Source: Streptomyces sp. TLI_171
GTDB taxonomy: Bacteria; Actinomycetota; Actinomycetes; Streptomycetales; Streptomycetaceae
Direction of reading: 5' to 3'
DNA length: 64,000 bases
Assembly: GCF_003610255.1 (NCBI RefSeq)
Contig: NZ_RAPS01000001.1
Coordinates: forward strand, 4,650,001-4,714,000
Part shown: piece after piece, positions 1 through 8,708 of the stretch
Numbering within the stretch: position 1 is the first letter of the stretch
Layout of the letters: every line of letters begins with the position of its first letter
The notes under the pieces: model-generated
The model's database searches: none
Seen by the model: the letters and a program-made list of their open reading frames with translations, nothing else
What the model was told of the DNA's origin: nothing
Made by a program: the position numbers and the translations under genes

Positions 1-81
1 GTGGTGTTCGCCACCTGGACACGGACGGGCGAACACCCCGGCGGCGGTAGGGTCGCGGCGGGCCGTCAGGGGAGGTGCCGG

Positions 82-747
82 ATGTTCGGGGCAGTGGTCG
101 GAGCCGTGCTGGGCCTGCTCGCGGGGGTGCCGCTCAGATCGGCGGTGGCACGCTACGCGGTGCCGTACGAGCAGCCGTGGCGCACCTGCCTGGTCACGCC
201 GACGGCCCGGTGCGTGCGGCACGGCGAACGGCTCGGCCCGCCGCCGCTCACCGTCGAGGCCGTCGCGGCGTCCGTCGGCGCGGCGCTCGCCGCCGACGCG
301 CCCGCCCGCTGGCTGCCGCTGCTGGTGTGGCTCGCCCTGTTCGGCACCGTCCTGGGCTTCGTGGACGCCGCGGTGCTGCGGCTGCCGGACGCCCTGACCC
401 TGCCGCTCTTCCTCGGCACCGCCGTGCTGGCCCCGCTCACCGTCCCGCACCCCGACGCCTGGCTGCGCGCCGCGCTCGCCGCGGCCGGCCTCGGCCTGCT
501 GTTCCGGCTGATGGCGGAACTCGCCCCGATGGGCCTGGGCGACGCCAAGCTCGCTCCGAGCCTGGGCGCCGTGCTCGGCCTGGCGGGCTGGCGGACGGTC
601 TACGCCGGTGTCCTCTATATGTGGGTGGTCGCCGCGCTCTGGGCGGTGGCCCTGCTGGTGCTGCGCCGGGCCGGCCGCCGCACCCAGCTGGCCTTCGGCC
701 CGGCGATGCTGCTGGGCACGCTGCTCGCCGTCCTCGCCTCGTTCTGA
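82..747 (+). CDS. A24-family prepilin peptidase-like membrane protein
   Basis: A 221-residue, mostly hydrophobic protein with about six predicted membrane segments. The A24 aspartic peptidase signature is visible: a first Asp at residue 95 (VDAAVLRLPDALTLP) and GLGDAKL at 151-157 with the second Asp at 154. This family cleaves type IV or Flp/Tad prepilin leader peptides at the inner face of the membrane. The frame is open from base 1, but ATG at 82 is preferred because GGGGAGG lies just upstream and the first membrane helix starts right after it. The N-terminal methyltransferase domain of PilD enzymes is reduced to a short Cys-containing stretch, as in short actinobacterial members. No pilin or secretion ATPase gene is adjacent, so the substrate is unknown. 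Confidence 0.85.
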   Translation: MFGAVVGAVLGLLAGVPLRSAVARYAVPYEQPWRTCLVTPTARCVRHGERLGPPPLTVEAVAASVGAALAADAPARWLPLLVWLALFGTVLGFVDAAVLRLPDALTLPLFLGTAVLAPLTVPHPDAWLRAALAAAGLGLLFRLMAELAPMGLGDAKLAPSLGAVLGLAGWRTVYAGVLYMWVVAALWAVALLVLRRAGRRTQLAFGPAMLLGTLLAVLASF

Positions 748-787
748 CGGCCCGTCGGGGGCGGGCGCGGCGCGCCCGGACATGGGC

Positions 788-822
788 GGGGCCCGCCGTA
801 CCCCAGCGGTACGGCGGGCCCC
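788..822. terminator. Bidirectional intrinsic terminator
   Basis: A perfect 15-bp stem (788-802 with 808-822) and 5-base loop lie between two convergent genes, the prepilin peptidase (+) and the chitinase (-). No long T-run follows, which is usual in this GC range. Confidence 0.8.
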
Positions 823-870
823 TGTGAGTGCACCGACCCCACCCTCAAGGAGTGGTGCACAGGCGACGGG

Positions 871-2472
871 TCACTGCATGGCGTGGACGAAGGCTCCGAC
901 GTTGTTGGAGAAGTCGTTGCCGTTGTTGGCGTCCCAGTTGGTCGACCAGGTCATCGCGCCGCGGATGGTCGGCCACTTGGCCGGCGGGACGAAGCTGCCG
1001 CAGTGGTTGCCGGTGGCCAGGCAGTCCAGCGCGTTGTTCACCACGGTGGAGTTGACGTAGCCGCCGCCCGCCGCCTTGGTGGAGGCGGGGACACCGATGC
1101 CGACCTGGTCGGGACGCAGGCCGCCCTGGATGTGGGTGCAGACCTGCGCGGTGATGAAGTCGATGGTGCCCTGGGTGTAGACCTTGCCGTCGCAGCCGTT
1201 CATGCCGCCCGAGTTGTAGAACTGGGTGTTGACGACGGTCAGGATGTCCTTGGTGTTCAGCGCCAGCTGGAAGTAGGCGCCGGCCGTGGAGTACATGCCG
1301 ATGGTCTCGGGGGCCATGGTGAGGATGAAGCCCGAGCCGACCTTGGACTGCAGCGAGTGCAGCGCCTGCGACATGTAGGTCGGGTCGACGCCGTTCTCCA
1401 GGTCGACGTCGATGCCGTCGAAGCCGTAACTCTGGATCAGGCTGTACGCCGAGTTGGCGAAGTTGGTCGCCGCGGTGGCGTTGCCGACCGAGATGGCGCC
1501 GTTCTGGCCGCCGATGGAGAGCACGACCTTCTTGCCGGCCGCGTGCTTGGCGGCGATGTCGGCCTTGAACTGGGCGTCGGTGTAGCCGCCGAGCTTGCTG
1601 GCCAGCGCCGGGTCCAGGGTGAAGGAGATCGCGCCCTGGGTGGTGGTCGCGTCGGCGAAGGACACCGCGATGATGTCGTACGCGGACTGCACGGCGCCGA
1701 GCTTCTGCACGGTCGAGTTGTTGTCGAAGTTCTGCCAGTAGCCGGTCAGCACGTGCTTCGGCAGGCCGGTGTTCGGCGGGGTGGTGGTGGCCGACCCTGA
1801 CGGGCTGGGCGAGCTGGAGGCCGACGGGGAGGCGCTCTGCGAGGGCGAGGCCGACGCGGACGGGGAGGCGCTCTTGGTCGGCGAGGCCGAGGCGGAGGGC
1901 GACGCCGAGGTGGCGGAGGCCGACGGGGTCGGGGAGGCGGTGCCGCCCGGGCCGATCAGCTGGATGTCGTCCGCGTTGTAGGTGGCCTGGCCGTACCAGC
2001 CGTGCACGTACAGGGTGACGCTGGTGGTGCTCGCGCCGGTGGTGAAGCTGGTGTTCAGCTGGTTCCACGCGCTCTGCGCCGACCAGGTCGACGGGTCGGT
2101 GCCGCCGGTGCCGCGGGCGCCCAGGTAGACGTACGGGCCCTGGACCCAGCCGTTCAGCGAGTAGGCGGTGTTGGGGAGCACCGAGACGGTCTGGGTGCAC
2201 TCCGCGGTGTCGCCGGCGCCCGGGGTCGCGGCGAGCGCGCCGGAGCCGGAGTGGACCGGGGAGGAGACCGTGCTGGTGTTGCCGGTACAGGTCCAGCCGG
2301 ACAGGCCGGAGTCGAAGCCGCCGTTGGTGACCAGGTTGCCGACCGCGGCGTTGGCGCCGCCGGCGGTGAGGGCCAGACCGGTGCCGGCCAGGGCCAGCGC
2401 GGTCGCGGTGGCGAGCACCGCCGGGAACTTGTTGCGGCGCCGGTGGGACGGCTGCTGCAGGGAACGGGCCAT
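871..2472 (-). CDS. Secreted family 18 chitinase with carbohydrate-binding module
   Basis: A 533-residue exo-enzyme that hydrolyses beta-1,4 links in chitin. Order: a signal peptide (basic, hydrophobic, AxA near residue 40); a jelly-roll carbohydrate-binding module (roughly 45-175, NLVTNGGFDSGLSGW); a Ser/Pro/Ala/Thr-rich linker (roughly 180-235); then a GH18 TIM barrel starting near the motif GYWQNF. The catalytic DGIDVDLE is at 352-359 with Glu359 as acid/base. The ATG at 2472 has GGAG about 8 bases upstream and begins directly at the signal peptide. A dre-like DasR site lies about 140 bp upstream, so induction by chitin-derived glucosamine signals is likely. The layout resembles Streptomyces ChiC/ChiD-type enzymes. 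Confidence 0.95.
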   Translation of the reverse strand: MARSLQQPSHRRRNKFPAVLATATALALAGTGLALTAGGANAAVGNLVTNGGFDSGLSGWTCTGNTSTVSSPVHSGSGALAATPGAGDTAECTQTVSVLPNTAYSLNGWVQGPYVYLGARGTGGTDPSTWSAQSAWNQLNTSFTTGASTTSVTLYVHGWYGQATYNADDIQLIGPGGTASPTPSASATSASPSASASPTKSASPSASASPSQSASPSASSSPSPSGSATTTPPNTGLPKHVLTGYWQNFDNNSTVQKLGAVQSAYDIIAVSFADATTTQGAISFTLDPALASKLGGYTDAQFKADIAAKHAAGKKVVLSIGGQNGAISVGNATAATNFANSAYSLIQSYGFDGIDVDLENGVDPTYMSQALHSLQSKVGSGFILTMAPETIGMYSTAGAYFQLALNTKDILTVVNTQFYNSGGMNGCDGKVYTQGTIDFITAQVCTHIQGGLRPDQVGIGVPASTKAAGGGYVNSTVVNNALDCLATGNHCGSFVPPAKWPTIRGAMTWSTNWDANNGNDFSNNVGAFVHAMQ

Positions 2473-2816
2473 GACAGGCTCCAGTGCAGGAGATGGGGGA
2501 GGGGTGAGGGGAACGCAGTGACAGGCAAGACGCGCTGGGGGAGGAGAGCCGCCGCGGTGGGGGTCGCGGCGGCTCCGCTGTGGGGGTGGGTCCGCTGTGG
2601 TGCTGACCACACGCTGGACTAGACCATTGGCAAGCGTCAAGACCCGGAATCCGGTTTAGGGACGGTTTAAGGATTCGGAGACCGTTCCGTATCCGTCCTC
2701 GTGTGCGCACTGTGACAAGACCGGTACCTGCGGTTTTGCCGTCCGCATTGGTCGGCGGAGTAGGCTGCCGCAGGGATTTCGCACCCGGAGCAATCAGTAC
2801 GGAGGGGCCGTTCACG
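2473..2816. promoter_or_regulatory. Divergent promoter region, chitinase / uppS
   Basis: These 344 bp without a gene separate two divergent starts. On the chitinase side are a TTGACG hexamer (2640-2635, minus strand) and the dre-like site. On the uppS side is a TAGGCT -10 candidate at 2761-2766 with TTGCCG at 2736-2741 (19-bp spacer), giving a leader of roughly 45 bases. Confidence 0.6.
2613..2628 (-). promoter_or_regulatory. dre-like DasR binding site
   Basis: On the minus strand the 16-mer reads AATGGTCTAGTCCAGC. It matches the DasR-responsive element consensus ACTGGTCTAGACCACT at most positions and keeps the central GGTCTAG core. DasR (GntR family) represses chitinolytic genes in streptomycetes until glucosamine-6-phosphate is present. 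The site sits next to the TTGACG hexamer of the chitinase promoter. Confidence 0.75.
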
Positions 2817-3611
2817 ATGGGTCTGCGCGATGTGGTGGAGCGCACGCCGGGGCTGCGCTCCCTGCTGGACAAGGCCTACCGGCTGTACGGCCGTCGGGTC
2901 GAGGTGCACCTGGCCAACACCCCGCACCACATCGGGGTGATCCTGGACGGCAACCGCCGCTGGGCGAAGGCCACCGGCGGCACCACCGCGTACGGACACC
3001 AGCGCGGCGCGGACAAGATCAGCGAGTTCCTCGGCTGGTGCGCGGAGACCGACGTCCGGGTGGTCACCCTGTGGATGCTCTCCACCGACAACCTGGCCCG
3101 GCCCGCCGAGGAGCTCGTCCCGCTGCTGGGCATCATCGAGGACGCCGTGCGCGGCCTGGTCGACGCCGGCCGCTGGAAGGTGCACCCGGTCGGCGCGCTC
3201 GACCTGCTGCCCGCGCCCACCGCCGCGGTGCTCAAGCAGGCCGCCGAGGCCACCGAGCACATCGACGGACTGACCGTCAACGTCGCCATCGGCTACGGCG
3301 GCCGCCAGGAGATCGCCGACGCCGTCCGCTCGCTGCTCCAGGAGCACGCCGGACGCGGCACCTCGATCGAGGAACTGGCCGAGATCCTCGACGTCGAGCA
3401 CATCGCCGAACACCTGTACACCAAGGGCCAGCCCGATCCGGACCTGGTGATCCGCACCTCCGGCGAGCAGCGGCTGTCCGGCTTCCTGCTCTGGCAGTCC
3501 GCGCACAGCGAGTTCTACTTCTGCGAGGCCTACTGGCCCGCCTTCCGCAAGGTCGACTTCCTCCGCGCGCTGCGCGACTACCAGCTGCGCAACCGCCGGA
3601 TGGGGCGCTGA
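2817..3611 (+). CDS. uppS: Isoprenyl transferase (cis-prenyltransferase, UppS family)
   Basis: A 264-residue Z-type prenyl diphosphate synthase that adds isopentenyl units to an allylic primer to make polyprenyl diphosphate, the lipid carrier for cell-wall synthesis. Seen: HIGVILDGNRRWAK near residue 38 with the Mg-binding Asp44, and the C-terminal motif RTSGEQRLSGFLLWQ followed by FYFCEAYWP. The first ATG of the longer frame (2703) is rejected because GGAGGGG precedes the ATG at 2817 and homology starts there. Actinobacteria often have two such enzymes, one short-chain and one long-chain. The chain length here cannot be read from sequence alone. Confidence 0.93.
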   Translation: MGLRDVVERTPGLRSLLDKAYRLYGRRVEVHLANTPHHIGVILDGNRRWAKATGGTTAYGHQRGADKISEFLGWCAETDVRVVTLWMLSTDNLARPAEELVPLLGIIEDAVRGLVDAGRWKVHPVGALDLLPAPTAAVLKQAAEATEHIDGLTVNVAIGYGGRQEIADAVRSLLQEHAGRGTSIEELAEILDVEHIAEHLYTKGQPDPDLVIRTSGEQRLSGFLLWQSAHSEFYFCEAYWPAFRKVDFLRALRDYQLRNRRMGR

Positions 3612-3810
3612 CCGGCTGAGCCGGGGTCAGGGCCTCCTACCCGTGGGACGGGTGGGAAAACGTTCACCTGTTGTGATCCCGCCGTTCGCTCCGGCGCGAA
3701 TGCGAGCCCCCTCGCCTGGGAATACACCCTTCAGACCGTCCCCCCGGCCAGCGGGGCCGCGGGGACCGGTGGGCCGCGGGTGACGTCGGGTCACCCGCTC
3801 TGGAGGGCTA

Positions 3811-5142
3811 GTGGTCAGTTCCAAGAGCCGCCGGACACCTGACCGGCGCACGTACGTCCTCGACACCAGCGTGCTCCTGGCCGACCCCCTTGCCATGACC
3901 CGGTTCGAGGAGCACGAAGTGGTCCTCCCGGTGGTCGTGGTGACCGAGTTGGAGGCCAAGCGACACCACCCGGAGCTCGGTTACTTCGCCCGCCAGGCGC
4001 TGCGCCTGCTGGACGACTACCGGGTCCGCTACGGACGGCTGGACGAGCCGATCCCGGTCGGTGAACTCGGCGGCACCATCCGGGTCGAGCTGAACCACTC
4101 CGACACCTCGATCCTGCCGGCCGGCTACCGGGTCGGCGGCGGCGAGGCGGACACCCGGATCCTCGCGGTCGCCCGCAACCTGCAAGCCGAGGGCTACGAC
4201 GTCACCGTGGTCTCCAAGGACCTGCCGCTGCGGATCAAGGCGAGCTCCGTCGGCCTGCTGGCCGAGGAGTACCGGGCCGAGCTGGCGATCACCTCCGGCT
4301 GGACGGGCATGACCGAACTGCACGTCCCCGCCGACCAGGTCGACGAGCTCTTCGCCGGCCAGGACCACGCCCTCGACCTCGACGGAGCCGACCAACTCCC
4401 GGTCCACACCGGCCTGGTGCTGCACTCCGAGCGCGGCCGCGCGCTCGGCCGGGTCGCCCCCGACGGCCGGGTGAAGCTGGTCCGCGGCGACCGCGAGGCG
4501 TTCGGCCTGCGCGGCCGCAGCGCCGAACAGCGGGTCGCCCTCGACCTGTTGCTCGACCCCGAGATCGGCATCATCTCGATGGGCGGCCGGGCCGGCACCG
4601 GCAAGTCCGCGCTCGCCCTGTGCGCCGGCCTGGAAGCCGTCCTGGAGCGCCGCCAGCACCGCAAGGTGATGGTCTTCCGCCCGCTGTACGCCGTCGGCGG
4701 CCAGGAGCTCGGCTACCTGCCCGGCAGCGAGGCCGAGAAGATGGGCCCCTGGGCGCAGGCGGTCTTCGACACCCTCTCCGCCGTCACCACCCCGGACGTG
4801 ATCGAGGAGGTCATCTCCCGCGGCATGCTGGAGGTCCTGCCACTCACCCACATCCGCGGGCGCTCGCTGCACGACGCCTTCGTGATCGTGGACGAGGCGC
4901 AGTCGCTGGAGCGCAACGTGCTGCTCACGGTGCTCTCCCGGATCGGCCAGAACTCCCGCGTGGTGCTCACCCACGACGTCGCCCAGCGGGACAACCTGCG
5001 GGTCGGCCGGTACGACGGCGTGGTCGCGGTGGTGGAGAAGCTGAAGGGGCATCCGCTGTTCGCCCACATCACGCTCACGCGGTCGGAGCGCTCGCCGATC
5101 GCGGCCCTGGTGACCGAGATGCTGGAGGACATCCAGCCCTAG
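3811..5142 (+). CDS. phoH: PIN-PhoH fusion ATPase
   Basis: A 443-residue protein joining an N-terminal PIN nuclease domain (DTSVLL with Asp18 and further acidic residues to about 150) to a PhoH-type P-loop ATPase. Walker A is GGRAGTGKS (258-266) and Walker B VDEAQS with Asp361/Glu362. PhoH2-type proteins of mycobacteria act as ATP-dependent RNA helicase/ribonucleases, so an RNA-processing role is likely by family. The start is GTG at 3811 behind CTGGAGGG. The gene follows uppS in the same direction with a 199-bp gap that could hold its own promoter. It ends in a strong terminator. Confidence 0.9.
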   Translation: MVSSKSRRTPDRRTYVLDTSVLLADPLAMTRFEEHEVVLPVVVVTELEAKRHHPELGYFARQALRLLDDYRVRYGRLDEPIPVGELGGTIRVELNHSDTSILPAGYRVGGGEADTRILAVARNLQAEGYDVTVVSKDLPLRIKASSVGLLAEEYRAELAITSGWTGMTELHVPADQVDELFAGQDHALDLDGADQLPVHTGLVLHSERGRALGRVAPDGRVKLVRGDREAFGLRGRSAEQRVALDLLLDPEIGIISMGGRAGTGKSALALCAGLEAVLERRQHRKVMVFRPLYAVGGQELGYLPGSEAEKMGPWAQAVFDTLSAVTTPDVIEEVISRGMLEVLPLTHIRGRSLHDAFVIVDEAQSLERNVLLTVLSRIGQNSRVVLTHDVAQRDNLRVGRYDGVVAVVEKLKGHPLFAHITLTRSERSPIAALVTEMLEDIQP

Positions 5143-5164
5143 GCATAACGGGACACACCGGGGC

Positions 5165-5197
5165 AAAGGGGCCTGACGCATAGCGTCAGGCCCCTTT
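5165..5197. terminator. Terminator after phoH
   Basis: A perfect 15-bp stem (5165-5179 with 5183-5197) with a 3-base loop. The 3' arm ends in CCCCTTT. It starts 22 bases after the phoH stop. Confidence 0.85.
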
Positions 5198-5548
5198 GCT
5201 GTCAGTCGAACTGACGCCCCTTCGGCCGTTCGTCCACCAAACGCGCAGGTCGAAAAGTTTGTGAGATCCGCCACGGCACAGGGAATTGCGTAGACACGCC
5301 CGCGTGCGGCATGGTGAGGGTTCTGTCAGGCCCCGCGTACGGCACAACTCGCCCGGCGACTCCGGTCGGCGGGCGGAAAACTGAACAACGCAAGGCCGTA
5401 CGCCGCTCGATCCAACCGCCGCTCCGGGCCCGCCCGGGGGGACGGCCGAGTCCGTGCCTCCCGTGACCAGTGCTCGACGGAGGCCAGTGACCAGGGGCAG
5501 ATATTCGCCCGTACGGTCACGCGCCGGGCGACGCTGGAAGGACACCAT
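5198..5548 (+). promoter_or_regulatory. Long leader region of the SLT-domain gene
   Basis: These 351 bases without a convincing gene lie before a secreted cell-wall protein. Streptomyces wall-hydrolase genes often have c-di-AMP (ydaO) riboswitch leaders, so it was searched by eye for the ydaO core. No convincing match was found. The segment 5430-5510 has several short self-complementary stretches. The function is undetermined. Confidence 0.3.
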
Positions 5549-6223
5549 GTGACTCGGATCTCGGTCCGGGGAGTCGCTGTCGCCTCCGCCACCGCGGTGA
5601 CCGCCGTCGGTGCAGTGGTAGGTGCGGCCTCTGGCAGTGAGGGCAAGACCGTCCAGACGGTCGACGTCGCGAGCGCCACCCTGCTCGCCGACGCGCCCAC
5701 CGGCCTCCAGGCCCAGAACGTCAGCGACGGCATCAGCCGCCAGGCCGACGCCCAGCAGGTCTCCGCCGACGCCGCTGCCAAGAAGGCGGCCGAGGAGGCT
5801 GCCCGGCAGAAGGCCGCGGCCGACGCGCAGGCCAAGGCCGACGCGGACAAGGCGGCCAAGGCCGCCGAGGAGAAGCGGGCGAAGGAAGAGGCCAACCGCG
5901 CCGCCGCCCGCAGCGTGCTCGCCACGATCAGCCCCGGTTCGGTCCAGGACATGGCGCTGCAGATCGTCGGCGACGCCAACCAGTTCCAGTGCTTCAGCGA
6001 GATCGTCAAGCGCGAGAGCGGCTGGGACTACACCGCCACCAACGCCTCCTCCGGTGCCTACGGCCTGGTCCAGGCGCTGCCGGGCTCCAAGATGGCCACG
6101 GCCGGCGCGGACTGGCGCACCAACCCCGCCACCCAGATCAAGTGGGGCCTGAACTACATGAACAGCCGCTACGGCAGCCCCTGCGGCGCCTGGTCGTTCT
6201 GGCAGTCCCACCACTGGTACTGA
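5549..6223 (+). CDS. Secreted lytic transglycosylase-like (SLT domain) protein
   Basis: A 224-residue exported protein. The N-terminus is a short basic stretch plus hydrophobic helix (signal or anchor, about 1-28). Residues 65-120 are an Ala/Lys/Glu-rich predicted coiled coil. The C-terminal lysozyme-fold domain (about 130-224) carries EIVKRESGWDYTATNASSGAYGLVQ with candidate catalytic Glu156, and ends with a Cys-containing tail. Likely role: cleaving or binding peptidoglycan glycan strands. The start is GTG at 5549 with GGAAGG about 7 bases upstream. An overlapping ATG two bases earlier is immediately followed by a stop, so it cannot be the start. Confidence 0.85.
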   Translation: MTRISVRGVAVASATAVTAVGAVVGAASGSEGKTVQTVDVASATLLADAPTGLQAQNVSDGISRQADAQQVSADAAAKKAAEEAARQKAAADAQAKADADKAAKAAEEKRAKEEANRAAARSVLATISPGSVQDMALQIVGDANQFQCFSEIVKRESGWDYTATNASSGAYGLVQALPGSKMATAGADWRTNPATQIKWGLNYMNSRYGSPCGAWSFWQSHHWY

Positions 6224-6238
6224 GCCGGCAAGCGTGCC

Positions 6239-6277
6239 GAAGGGCCCCCTCCTCGTTCGTCGAGGAGGGGGCCCTTC
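6239..6277. terminator. Terminator after SLT-domain gene
   Basis: A perfect 17-bp stem (6239-6255 with 6261-6277) with a 5-base loop, starting 16 bases after the stop codon. Confidence 0.85.
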
Positions 6278-6616
6278 GTGCTGCCGCGAGACAGCGGCCA
6301 CGGCACGGGCCGCCCCGCCCGGGCGGCGCTGACCAGTGCGCCGCGGGCGGCGACGGTCCGGTTGCGGACGCGACGGGACGGAGCGGGTCCTGGTTTCTCC
6401 TGCCCCGGCCGGTCCGCCTACGGAAGGTCCGGTTCTGACTGGCCCCTTCCCCCTCCGGGCGCGGCGAAACACCCGGCTTGATGATGATTTGGCCGTATTC
6501 TCCTGGTAGTCGCCCGTGATACCCGCGCGACCGCGCCCCGCACCGGCAGGTAGCGTTCCTCAGCGACGGCCGCGCGACCCGCGGCCCGCAGGGACCGACG
6601 CGGGGGAGACCGGGCA
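6278..6616 (+). other. Intergenic region before the AI-2E family gene
   Basis: 339 bp with no supported gene. Most is GC-rich. A locally AT-richer patch at 6478-6510 is the best place for a promoter of the following gene, but no hexamer pair with good spacing is clear. Confidence 0.4.
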
Positions 6617-8086
6617 GTGACGGAAGAGACGAGCGGCGGCCGCTGGCGCGGCCTCGCCAAAGTGGGAGCCGTCGCGGCCGGCCTGTTCGCGGCCGCCGAG
6701 CGCCGCCGCCGCGCGGCCATCTCGGCGGAGGCCCACGTCCTCGCCACCGAACAGGCCGTCGAACTCGCCGCCGAGCGCGCCGCCCGGCGCACCGCCGAGC
6801 AGACGGCCCGTCAACTCGCCGAGTACAGCGGCGGACCGGCGCAGGCCCCGGCCCCCGCCACCGCCGTCGCAGCATCCGAAGGAGCGGCCGTGCGGACCGC
6901 GGACACCGAGACCGTCCCCGCCCCCCGGGCGCCCGAGGCCGAGCCCGAGCACGCCGAGCACCCGCCGGGCGCCGCCCCGCTCGGCCGGCCCACCAACCCG
7001 GTCGACGCGGTGCCCTGGGTGCTGCGGGTCGCCGCCGAGTCCACCTGGCGGCTGCTGCTGCTCGGCGTCGCCCTCTACGTCCTGTTCCGGGTCATCGACA
7101 CCCTCCGGCTGGTCGCCTTCGCCGCCGTCGCCGCGCTGCTGATCTCCGCCCTGCTGGAGCCCACCGTCTCCTGGCTGCGCCGGCACGGCGTCCCCCGCTC
7201 GCTGGCCGCCGCCGGTACCTTCCTCTCCGGCCTGGCCGGCATCGTGCTGGTCGGCTGGTTCGTGTTCTGGCAGGTGTCGACCAACCTCGACCGGGTCACC
7301 GGCAAGGTCCAGGACGGTGTCCGGCAGCTGCGCGACTGGCTGGTCACCGGGCCCTTCCACCTGACACAGGAACAGATCAACGACTTCACCAACCAGATCA
7401 CCACCGCCATCGGCAAGAACTCGAACGAGATCACCTCGCTCGGCTTCACCGGCGTCACCATCGCCGTCGAGGTGCTCACCGGCGTGGTGCTCACCGCGTT
7501 CACCACGTTCTTCCTGCTGTACGACGGCGCCCGGATCTGGTCCTGGGTGCTGCGCGGCCTGCCCCGGCACTCCCGCTACGCGATGGCCGGCGCCGGCCCC
7601 AAGGCCTGGGCCACCCTCACCGCCTACGTTCGCGGCACCGTCGCCGTCGCCTTCATCGACGCGCTGTGCATCGGCATCGGCATCGAGCTGCTCGGCGTCC
7701 CGATGGCGATGCCGCTCGCGGTGATCATCTTCCTCGGCGCGTTCGTGCCGCTGGTCGGCGCCCTCGTCACCGGCACCATCGCCGTCCTGATCGCCCTGGT
7801 CACCGTCAGCCCGTTCAAGGCCCTGATGGTGCTGGTGGTCCTGATCGCCGTCCAGCAGCTCGAGGGCCACATCCTGCAGCCCCTCATCCTCGGCCGGGCC
7901 GTCCGCGTCCACCCGCTGGCCGTCGTCCTCGGCGTCGCCGCCGGCTCCATCATCGGCGGCATCGCCGGCGCGATCGTCGCCGTCCCGCTGATCGCGGTCA
8001 CCAACACCGTCACCGGCCACCTGCGCCGCCGCAACGCGGCCGGCCAGGAGGTCTTCCAGGCCATCGAAGCCGCCCGCAAGCAGTGA
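6617..8086 (+). CDS. AI-2E/PerM-family transporter
   Basis: A 489-residue polytopic membrane protein of the TqsA/PerM superfamily, whose members export autoinducer-2, ions or other small solutes. The first ~130 residues are cytoplasmic, rich in Ala, Arg and Glu and then Pro. The membrane part starts near residue 140, and the conserved family region (GLPRHSRYAM, then the hydrophobic GIELLGVPMAMPL and GHILQPLILGR) lies at about 310-430. The start is GTG at 6617 behind GGGGGAG. The substrate cannot be inferred from the sequence, and no quorum-sensing genes are nearby. Confidence 0.85.
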   Translation: MTEETSGGRWRGLAKVGAVAAGLFAAAERRRRAAISAEAHVLATEQAVELAAERAARRTAEQTARQLAEYSGGPAQAPAPATAVAASEGAAVRTADTETVPAPRAPEAEPEHAEHPPGAAPLGRPTNPVDAVPWVLRVAAESTWRLLLLGVALYVLFRVIDTLRLVAFAAVAALLISALLEPTVSWLRRHGVPRSLAAAGTFLSGLAGIVLVGWFVFWQVSTNLDRVTGKVQDGVRQLRDWLVTGPFHLTQEQINDFTNQITTAIGKNSNEITSLGFTGVTIAVEVLTGVVLTAFTTFFLLYDGARIWSWVLRGLPRHSRYAMAGAGPKAWATLTAYVRGTVAVAFIDALCIGIGIELLGVPMAMPLAVIIFLGAFVPLVGALVTGTIAVLIALVTVSPFKALMVLVVLIAVQQLEGHILQPLILGRAVRVHPLAVVLGVAAGSIIGGIAGAIVAVPLIAVTNTVTGHLRRRNAAGQEVFQAIEAARKQ

Positions 8087-8113
8087 GCCCGGGCGACCCG
8101 CCCCGCGCACGAA

Positions 8114-8159
8114 GAAAGGTCCGTCCCGGGAGGGAGTCACCTCCCGGGACGGACCTTTC
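8114..8159. terminator. Bidirectional terminator, AI-2E family gene / ahpD
   Basis: A perfect 19-bp stem (8114-8132 with 8141-8159) with an 8-base loop between convergent genes. One arm begins GAAAGG and the other ends CCTTTC, so it can serve both directions. Confidence 0.85.
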
Positions 8160-8170
8160 CGCGCGTCGGG

Positions 8171-8704
8171 CTACTGCGGCAGCACCGCTTCGGCGTCGAG
8201 CACCGCGGCGACCGCCTGCACCGTGGCAGCGATCTTGACGGCGGCCTGGATCACCTCGCGGTCGACGCCCGCCTTGCGCAGGACGCCCTCGTGCGAGTCC
8301 AGGCACTGGCCGCAGCCGTTGATCGCCGAGACGGCGAAGCACCACAGCTCGAAGTCGACCTTGTCGACGCCCGGGTTGCCGATGATGTTCATCCGCAGAC
8401 CGGCCCGCATGGTCCCGTACTCCTTGTCGGAGAGCAGGTGCAGCGTCCGGTAGTAGACGTTGTTCATCGCCATGATCGCGGCCGCGCCCTTGGCGGCCTG
8501 GTAGGCCTCGGGCTTCAGGTTGGCCTTGGCCTCGGGCTCCAGCTCGCGCAGCACGACCGGGGAGCGGGTGGCCATCGCGCAGGCGAGGACGGCGCCCCAG
8601 AGCTGCTGCTCGGGGAGGTCGGAGTTGCCGATCACCGAGCCGAGGTTGAGCTTGAGGTCCTTGGCGTAGTCCGGCAGCGCGGCCTTGAGTTCGTCGAGGG
8701 CCAT
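8171..8704 (-). CDS. ahpD: Alkyl hydroperoxide reductase AhpD
   Basis: A 177-residue AhpD-type thiol reductant that recycles the peroxiredoxin AhpC. Seen: the redox motif CGQC with Cys131 and Cys134, followed by His138 and Glu139, matching the proton-relay arrangement of the mycobacterial enzyme (CxxC with downstream His). Length is normal for the family. It starts only four bases after the ahpC stop, so the two are co-transcribed and probably translationally coupled. OxyR is divergent upstream of ahpC. Confidence 0.97.
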   Translation of the reverse strand: MALDELKAALPDYAKDLKLNLGSVIGNSDLPEQQLWGAVLACAMATRSPVVLRELEPEAKANLKPEAYQAAKGAAAIMAMNNVYYRTLHLLSDKEYGTMRAGLRMNIIGNPGVDKVDFELWCFAVSAINGCGQCLDSHEGVLRKAGVDREVIQAAVKIAATVQAVAAVLDAEAVLPQ

Positions 8705-8708
8705 CGGG

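Noticed and set aside
1769..1981. Repetitive DNA that looks like a tandem array.
   Set aside because: It encodes the Ser/Pro/Ala-rich linker of the chitinase. The repeats are irregular and coding, not a CRISPR or satellite.
5430..5548. Possible ydaO-type c-di-AMP riboswitch.
   Set aside because: The conserved GCCGAA...CCGACAGCT core is not present. Only general self-complementarity was seen, so it is not called.
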